Shown piece by piece: positions 35,192 through 40,332 of a stretch of DNA of 40,332 bases (position 1 is the stretch's first letter; every line of letters starts with the position of its first letter). The translations under genes and the position numbers were made by a program. The notes under the pieces are model-generated. The model had not been told where the DNA came from, did not search any database, and was given only the letters and a program-made list of their open reading frames with translations. Origin of the DNA: an uncultured Succinivibrio sp. GTDB taxonomy: Bacteria > Pseudomonadota > Gammaproteobacteria > Enterobacterales > Succinivibrionaceae. The stretch lies in contig CAKQDA010000017.1 of assembly GCA_934218695.1 (NCBI GenBank), forward strand, positions 1-40,332. The letters are read 5' to 3'.

Positions 35192-35868
35192 ATGAAATAC
35201 ACTTTACTGGTGCTTCTTACGAAGACAACGATAACTACAGAACTCAACTTGAAGAACGTATTTCAGATTTAGAGTGTATTGAGGAAATCAGGTATCTGCA
35301 TATAACAGATTCTGTAGATTTGAAAAAAAGAGCGGAAACAGAAAATTACAATATAAAAGTCAGTATGAAGATTTCATTTTCAGGCCTGACAGGTGGTACG
35401 CTGACATCTAAAATTCAAAAGGAAGTAAAAGATCTTGAAGAAAGGTACTGTACGATACTGCCTCAGAGTATGTTACCTTAAAAAAAATTTTTTCAATATG
35501 CTGCTAATGTTCCCGATGAGTCAACAGGAGTTCTCATTTTAGGATTGCATGACAACAAAGTGGTAGGAAAAGACTGTCTGCAGTCAGCAGAAGATAACTA
35601 CACCATCTACACTGTTTATAACAAACAGCCTTCTGAAAATGATTTTGAAAACAGCGTGCTCTGTAAGGCTGAACTTCTAAATTCAATTCCTTCATCTTTA
35701 AATGGTCATTTTTCAGTTTCTGCTCTGTATCAGACAATCTTAAGAGATGAAAAAAAGCAGCCTATGCAGTTAATGAAAGGTCGTGTTTTGACAGGAAAAC
35801 AGGTAGCAGCCTTACAGACAAAAAAATATATTCAAAAGATCTTAAAACAGCTAAAAGAAATGGCATAG
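35192..35868 (+). pseudogene. Decayed gene of unknown function, frameshift plus in-frame stop
   Basis: GAGG at 35181-35184 precedes ATG 35192 (MKYT), but the long frame downstream (TGASYEDNDNYRTQLEERIS onward) is reached only by adding one base near 35205; without it, that frame must begin at ATG 35161 inside the aspC terminator, with no ribosome-binding site. The frame stops at TAA 35479-35481 and then continues open in the same frame (KKFFQYAANVPDESTGVLIL) to 35868, with no start codon of its own before TTG 35545. The stop lies next to a run of eight As and six Ts. This fits one gene of about 225 codons that has decayed, but two small overlapping genes remain possible. No family was recognised. 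Confidence 0.5.
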
Positions 35869-35882
35869 TACCGTCACAAAAA

Positions 35883-36755
35883 ATGTCATTTTTAGAAAAG
35901 CTGTTTTCTATAAAAAAATTCAATGGAAGGACTTTATATACGGTTTTAGGCCAGACTGTATCTGTAAAAGTTAAAAAAACACCTAAATTCCCTTCTAATG
36001 CTGTTGAAGTAGAAGAAAAAGTAAGAGATTTGAAAAAGTTAACAAATCTGGATTTAAAAAACTCAAGGGCATGTCTTTTTGCATCATTCACTAAAGACGG
36101 TCTTATATCAGACAATACCTTAGACTACTTAAAGAGTTTAAGAGAATACTGTGATGTTATTGTTTATGTGGCTGACAGTAAAGCACTTCCTGTGACAGTG
36201 GAAAAGTTAAAGAAGCTTTGCGACTGCGTCATTGTCAAAAGACATAAAGAATATGATCTCGGTTCATACAAAAGAGGGTATCAGTATCTTTCAGACAGTC
36301 ATCTTCTAGAGAAAATTGACTCTTTTTTAATCTGTAATGACAGTGTTGATTTTGTAGGAAACAGTGAAGATCTTAAAGAGATCTTTACAAAGGCAAAAGC
36401 AGATGATGCGTATGTTCTGTGTATGGCTACATACGGATTTGGTAAAAAAATAAAAAAACACAGGTACGAATGGGCAAAAAATCCTCATTTGCAGAGCTAT
36501 TTTTTGGTTTTGGACAAAAAGGTCTTTACAGCTGAATATTTTAAAAAGTTTATCTCAGGAATAAAACGAATTAAGAGTAAGCCCGAAATTATCAAAAAAT
36601 ATGAAATGGGGCTATCTGAAATGTTAAGAGAGAACAATGTAAAAATGGGATCTTTCTATCCGTATGATGACACCAATATTGTCAATCCGTATGCAATCTA
36701 TTTAAATCAGTTTGTTAAAAGATCTGTTTTTGTAAAACACATGCTGTCAAAATAA
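35883..36755 (+). CDS. RgpF-like (rhamnan synthesis F) glycosyltransferase-like protein
   Basis: A 290-residue cytosolic protein. Residues about 60-250 show the rhamnan-synthesis F pattern: CLFASFTKDGLISDNTLDYL, a dividing DVIVYVADSKALP, then HKEYDLGSYKRGYQYL (family KGYDFGAWK), LICNDSVDF (family ANDSV), and HLQSYFLVLDKKVF. The N-terminal text SFLEKLFSIKKFNGRTLYTVLG resembles the short leader seen in many capsule glycosyltransferases of anaerobes. No polysaccharide gene cluster surrounds it, so it is an orphan, perhaps moved in. The ATG lies 14 bases after the decayed gene and has no good ribosome-binding site. Confidence 0.75.
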   Translation: MSFLEKLFSIKKFNGRTLYTVLGQTVSVKVKKTPKFPSNAVEVEEKVRDLKKLTNLDLKNSRACLFASFTKDGLISDNTLDYLKSLREYCDVIVYVADSKALPVTVEKLKKLCDCVIVKRHKEYDLGSYKRGYQYLSDSHLLEKIDSFLICNDSVDFVGNSEDLKEIFTKAKADDAYVLCMATYGFGKKIKKHRYEWAKNPHLQSYFLVLDKKVFTAEYFKKFISGIKRIKSKPEIIKKYEMGLSEMLRENNVKMGSFYPYDDTNIVNPYAIYLNQFVKRSVFVKHMLSK

Positions 36756-36941
36756 ATTGGTCATTTATCTCTGTTAAAAGGAGAGCCAATATTATTCAAA
36801 ACTGAAAAAGATCTGAAAAGCAACTTTGAAAAATAGAATAATAAAGCAGATAAAACGTTTCATTTACAGCAGGTGTGACAAATTTTTTGTATAATTAGGT
36901 AAGGGTGTGAACTGTAAGCCTTGTAATATTTGGATAATAAA

Positions 36942-37880
36942 ATGAACTTTCATAAACCAAATTTAAAACTTAATTTCAAGACAAACCTAGTGGGTAAAAT
37001 CATTTTAGGTGTTATAGGAATTTATGTCCTGTATGTCTTAGCCATAGGTTTAATTTCCTCAACCTGTCCTGAGCACTACACCGCTCCTGATTTAGGTGAT
37101 AATGCCACAGATAAGGACAAAGCTATGATAATGGCAGATGCTGTAACTCACAGCCTTGATACAGAACTTGATTCTGTCTTTGGTTGGATACCAAACGATC
37201 TGCTTTTTGTGCCAAAAATTTTAGATAACATCACTTCATATCAGAAGGGGGTTATCTATGCAACCCGCCCTGCTTCTGATATTGTTGCAAAAACTGTATC
37301 CAGATACGGCAAAAATGACACTATGGATCCTCGTCTTGTGGATGCGACTTCACGTTACTTTGTATACTCAAGTGAAGTATGGGGATTCTGGTTTGTATAC
37401 GATGCAGAGGGAAAATACAAGGAAGGTATCCGTAACTGGAAGTCTTGGGCTACCTCTGTAGATTCAGGTGCCAAAAATGCCGGTGTCTACAATGTAAAAA
37501 CCGATGATGTCTACTCAATTCTGAAGTACTGTTCTCAGATGCTTGAGTTCGCTCTTGGTACTCTGAATAATGAAAAAATCAGTCATTTTGACAGTGACAA
37601 CAATATTTACTTTGCAAAAGGTATTGCCGCTGTTGTTGATGATGTCCTCAGAGGACTTATTTCTGTGGACAAGGAAGTAGTTGTCAGAGGCGGTGCCGAA
37701 AATGTACAGGCTGCATTGGACAGACTCGACTACATCAGAAATTTTAATCCATGGTATGTAGTGGCAGGTGGTAATACAAGAGGCGATGCCATGTTGCCAA
37801 ATCATGTGGCAGGTATTGCAAGACACATTGACGTAGCAAGTAATCGTATCAACGATATTATGCTGTCAATGGAAAAATAG
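36942..37880 (+). CDS. DUF2333 family membrane-anchored protein
   Basis: A 312-residue protein with one N-terminal helix (about 15-38, KIILGVIGIYVLYVLAIGLI) and a large periplasmic part. Blocks such as SYQKGVIYATRPASDIVAKT, SRYFVYSSEVWGFWF, YKEGIRNWKSWA and WYVVAGGNTRGDAMLPNHV are consistent with DUF2333, a family found across gammaproteobacteria with no known function. The start at ATG 36942 is chosen over TTG 36930. The ABC exporter gene begins 12 bases after its stop, so they are probably translated from one message. Confidence 0.75.
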   Translation: MNFHKPNLKLNFKTNLVGKIILGVIGIYVLYVLAIGLISSTCPEHYTAPDLGDNATDKDKAMIMADAVTHSLDTELDSVFGWIPNDLLFVPKILDNITSYQKGVIYATRPASDIVAKTVSRYGKNDTMDPRLVDATSRYFVYSSEVWGFWFVYDAEGKYKEGIRNWKSWATSVDSGAKNAGVYNVKTDDVYSILKYCSQMLEFALGTLNNEKISHFDSDNNIYFAKGIAAVVDDVLRGLISVDKEVVVRGGAENVQAALDRLDYIRNFNPWYVVAGGNTRGDAMLPNHVAGIARHIDVASNRINDIMLSMEK

Positions 37881-37891
37881 TCTAGCCAGCC

Positions 37892-39742
37892 ATGTTAAAG
37901 AGCATATTCAGCTTTTTTGAAAACCTTGTACCTTCATTTCCGCAGAGGAATGAGGGTACTCCTCCTAAAAATCCCGTAAAGTTTATTCTTTTTTTTACCA
38001 GAGGTCTGTGTGGATTTTTCATTGCCGCATCGGTTCTCAATTCAGTAATAGCAATAGGTGAAGCGTTATTCTTTGTCTGCCTTGGGCTGGTTGTTGACTG
38101 GACATCATCATCAACACCTCATAATTTTATTGCGCTGCATGGTACATCAATTTTAGTTATGCTCTTATGCGCTGGAGTGATCCTGCCTGTAGCTTCCGTT
38201 TTGCATTCTCTGTTGATCCATCAGACAATCTCAGGTAATTATTCAAGTCAGATAAGATGGCAGTTGCACTCCTATCTTTTAAATCAGTCTCTGTCCTTTT
38301 TTAATGAAGAGTATGCAGGATCTCTTGCCAACAAGGTAATGCAAACCTCTGTAGCTGTCAGAACAGCAGTGATGAAACTTATTGATGTCATGGTGCACCT
38401 GATTGTGTACATCACCACCATGCTTATCATGCTGTCAAATGCCAATATCTCCTTGTGCATACCGCTTGCAGTGTGGCTGATACTGTATATTTCCTCTCTG
38501 GTCTGTTTTATTCCTCAGTTAAGAAAAGCATCAAAGCAGCAGTCTGAACTCAGATCAACAATGGTTGGAAGAATTGTTGACAGCTATACAAATATTTCAA
38601 CAGTAAAACTCTTTGGCGGACATGGCAAAGAGGAAAAATATGCAAAAAATGCCATGGATGAATTCAGGCACTCCGAATACAGGGCATTAAGAATTCTCAC
38701 CATGTTTGACGTAAGTGTTCAGTTTATGAACTACACTCTGCTTATTACTCTGGTCATGCTCTCCCTGTGGCTGTGGTCAAATTATCTGGTTACACCTGGT
38801 GCTATTGCCATAGCGACAGCTATTGCTATACGTATGATCAATATGTCCAGATGGATCATGTGGGAAGTTGGTGCCATCTTTGAAAATCTGGGAATGATTT
38901 ACGATGGTATTCATACAGTTTCAGTTCCGGTTAGCGTCAGAGATCCAGAAAATCCTGTAAAAATCGATTCTTTTTCAAATGAAATTGAATTCTCTCATGT
39001 GTCTTTTGGCTATAAAAAGTCTGTAGGGATCATTCATGATCTGTCGATGAAGATAAAAGCTGGTGAAAAAGTAGGAATTGTAGGACCGTCAGGTGCTGGC
39101 AAGAGTACTTTAATCAGTCTTTTATTACGGTTTTATGATGTCGATTCTGGTTCTGTCACCATTGATGGAGAAAATATAAGAAACTTTACACAGGATGATC
39201 TCAGAAGTTTATTCTCAATGGTAAGCCAGGACACTTCGCTTATGCACAGAACCGTAGGAGAAAATATTGAATACGGTGCTGAAGATGAACTTCAGAAGGC
39301 TGAACTCGAAGAAGCAGCGGCCGCAACAGACTCACTTAACTTTATAGAAAATCTGTCTGATTACAGAGGTGGTGCCGGCTTCGACTCTGTTGTAGGTGAC
39401 AGAGGTGTAAAGCTGTCAGGAGGACAGAAGCAGCGTATAGCCATAGCAAGAGTTCTTGTAAAAAATTCCCCAATTCTCATTCTTGATGAGGCAACGTCTG
39501 CTTTAGACTCACAAAGTGAGAAGTGTATTCAGGAGAATCTTGAAAAACTGATGCAGGGAAAGACAGTAATTGCCATTGCTCACAGACTTTCCACTTTAAA
39601 GAAAATGGATCGAATTGTAGTTCTTGAAAAAGGGCAAATAGTTGAAAGCGGCAGTCATGAAGAGCTTTTAAAATCAGACGGGTTGTACAGAAAACTCTGG
39701 GATCTTCAGACTGAAGGTTTTATAAGCGACAGCTTAGAGTAA
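37892..39742 (+). CDS. ABC exporter, fused membrane and ATPase domains
   Basis: A 616-residue half-transporter that would act as a dimer. Six membrane helices lie within about residues 35-340, with a charged cytosolic start. The ATPase domain (about 365-600) has Walker A GPSGAGKST, the Q-loop FSMVSQDTSLMHRTVGENI, signature KLSGGQKQRIAIARVL, Walker B PILILDEATSALDSQS, and H-loop AIAHRLSTL. The layout is that of the MsbA/MDR-type (ABCB) exporters; the cargo is unknown. A weak ACTG/CAGT stem with Ts at 39744-39765 may end the transcript. Confidence 0.93.
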   Translation: MLKSIFSFFENLVPSFPQRNEGTPPKNPVKFILFFTRGLCGFFIAASVLNSVIAIGEALFFVCLGLVVDWTSSSTPHNFIALHGTSILVMLLCAGVILPVASVLHSLLIHQTISGNYSSQIRWQLHSYLLNQSLSFFNEEYAGSLANKVMQTSVAVRTAVMKLIDVMVHLIVYITTMLIMLSNANISLCIPLAVWLILYISSLVCFIPQLRKASKQQSELRSTMVGRIVDSYTNISTVKLFGGHGKEEKYAKNAMDEFRHSEYRALRILTMFDVSVQFMNYTLLITLVMLSLWLWSNYLVTPGAIAIATAIAIRMINMSRWIMWEVGAIFENLGMIYDGIHTVSVPVSVRDPENPVKIDSFSNEIEFSHVSFGYKKSVGIIHDLSMKIKAGEKVGIVGPSGAGKSTLISLLLRFYDVDSGSVTIDGENIRNFTQDDLRSLFSMVSQDTSLMHRTVGENIEYGAEDELQKAELEEAAAATDSLNFIENLSDYRGGAGFDSVVGDRGVKLSGGQKQRIAIARVLVKNSPILILDEATSALDSQSEKCIQENLEKLMQGKTVIAIAHRLSTLKKMDRIVVLEKGQIVESGSHEELLKSDGLYRKLWDLQTEGFISDSLE

Positions 39743-39828
39743 GACTGAGACAAAACAGTTTTTTTAGAAAATCTTTTAGAGCTGTTTGTTTAACAGACGT
39801 GAATAAAGAAATTTTCAGGTGAATTAAA

Positions 39829-40002
39829 GTGATTAAAGCACTTGAGATGATAGCTATGATGTTGGAAATTAGCTTTTTGATAGCCATAATTTATGGAATC
39901 TCAGATATAGAAGTCAAAGATAGGTGGCTTCATAAAAGATTTGATTATGGTAATTCTATTTTATGGTGGGATCCTACTCTCTATCGGTTATATTCTGTAT
40001 GA
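39829..40002 (+). CDS. Small membrane ORF, possibly frameshifted
   Basis: GTG 39829 with AGGTGA at 39817-39822 opens a 57-codon frame: a hydrophobic helix (LEMIAMMLEISFLIAIIYG), then a polar stretch (SDIEVKDRWLHKRFDYG). The next frame (from ATG 39947 to TAA 40052) encodes a second strongly hydrophobic segment, MVILFYGGILLSIGYILYEV. The pair could be one two-helix protein broken by a one-base change near 39935, or two overlapping small genes. No family was recognised. Confidence 0.4.
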   Translation: MIKALEMIAMMLEISFLIAIIYGISDIEVKDRWLHKRFDYGNSILWWDPTLYRLYSV

Positions 40003-40198
40003 AGTGTACAGTTTTTGTGTGGAAATTCACTATATGATCAACGGTCAGGGATAAAAATAAATACTGAAATTTCACCTGTAAAACAGAATTTACAGACTTA
40101 AAATAATTAAAAAATATTTAATCTAAGGTAAACTGCATAGGAAAGCGAAAAGGTAAGAGAAAAGACAAATTCAGATTAAGAAAGTGAAAAAAAATAAT

Positions 40199-40226
40199 TT
40201 GACAAGGAATAAAAAAAGTCTATAAT
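40199..40226 (+). promoter_or_regulatory. rRNA operon promoter
   Basis: TTGACA (40199-40204), a 16-base spacer and TATAAT (40221-40226), both perfect consensus boxes. The A-rich DNA just upstream (40188-40198) is a likely UP element for RNA polymerase. Its position before the rrn leader identifies it as an rrn promoter. Confidence 0.9.
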
Positions 40227-40234
40227 GCATTTCC

Positions 40235-40332
40235 GTTGTCACGAACGACAACACAAAAATAAAACTCAAGCAGTTTTATAAAAAGTTCTTTAAAAACAAG
40301 TACGGACAATCTGTGTGGGCCCTCGGAAGAGG
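40235..40332 (+). ncRNA. rRNA operon leader (16S rRNA begins beyond the window)
   Basis: GTTGTC-ACGAAC-GACAAC (40235-40252) is a hairpin near the transcript start. AGTTCTTTAAAAA (40284-40296) is a boxA-like antitermination element, and GACAATCTGTGTGGG (40305-40319) matches the leader that precedes 16S rRNA in E. coli and its relatives. The mature 16S start is not in the window. Confidence 0.85.

Noticed and set aside
35762..36115. Minus-strand ORF opposite the RgpF-like gene
   Set aside because: It overlaps two plus-strand frames with better coding features and has no start signal.
1..40332. CRISPR array, tRNA genes or prophage
   Set aside because: No regular repeat-spacer pattern, cloverleaf-like sequence with a 3' acceptor, or phage structural gene was seen by eye.

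Overview
The window looks like a chromosomal stretch of a low-GC (roughly 38-40 %) gammaproteobacterium. The MalFGK proteins resemble those of E. coli closely, and the right edge runs into an E. coli-like rRNA operon leader (promoter, boxA-like element and the conserved GACAATCTGTGTGGG block). Low GC, a CstA carrier, orphan RgpF-like glycosyltransferase, DUF2333 and IS-rich ends suggest a gut or rumen anaerobe of the Succinivibrionaceae type. The family placement is inference, not proof.

Layout. Positions 1-6.8 kb are a graveyard of mobile DNA: a nearly intact IS4/IS1634-type transposase (copy 1), an IS66-like C-terminal remnant, one orphan membrane gene, and a second, dead IS4/IS1634-type copy into which an IS110-family (IS1111-group) element has jumped. 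The inner element keeps perfect 13-bp inverted repeats and a long 3' non-coding end where IS1111-type guide (bridge/seek) RNAs lie, but its transposase is frameshifted at the first catalytic Asp. Positions 7-10.3 kb hold purC (minus) and cstA (plus). At 10.7-11.4 kb is a shortened autotransporter-like barrel. At 11.9-15.1 kb are a large Sel1-repeat protein and a small partner. At 15.2-18.3 kb are nadA, an unusual cold-shock-domain/membrane protein, a FeoB-associated-like Cys-rich micro-protein, a Fur-fold regulator without the usual metal ligands and a DtxR/MntR-like regulator; the last three look like a metal-regulation cluster. Positions 18.8-20.4 kb are a chemoreceptor, followed by minus-strand ybaK and a plus-strand AraC regulator.

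Positions 22.6-28.0 kb are a complete maltose/maltodextrin ABC importer, malE-malF-malG-malK, preceded by about 700 bp rich in palindromes and probably controlled by the AraC protein upstream. A GNRA-loop terminator hairpin between malE and malF should give an excess of binding protein over membrane parts. A YjfB-like small protein, a HAD phosphatase and gpt (purine salvage) follow. Positions 30.0-32.2 kb are a polar amino-acid ABC importer, again with a hairpin after the binding-protein gene. Then come a MATE exporter, aspC, a decayed gene, an RgpF-like glycosyltransferase, DUF2333 and an ABC exporter. A small membrane ORF precedes the rRNA promoter at the right edge.

No tRNA, CRISPR array, complete rRNA or prophage was seen. 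The strongest leads for something new are the metal-regulator cluster at 17.0-18.3 kb, the IS1111 guide-RNA candidate, the cold-shock-domain fusion, the enlarged MalG loop, and the malE leader.
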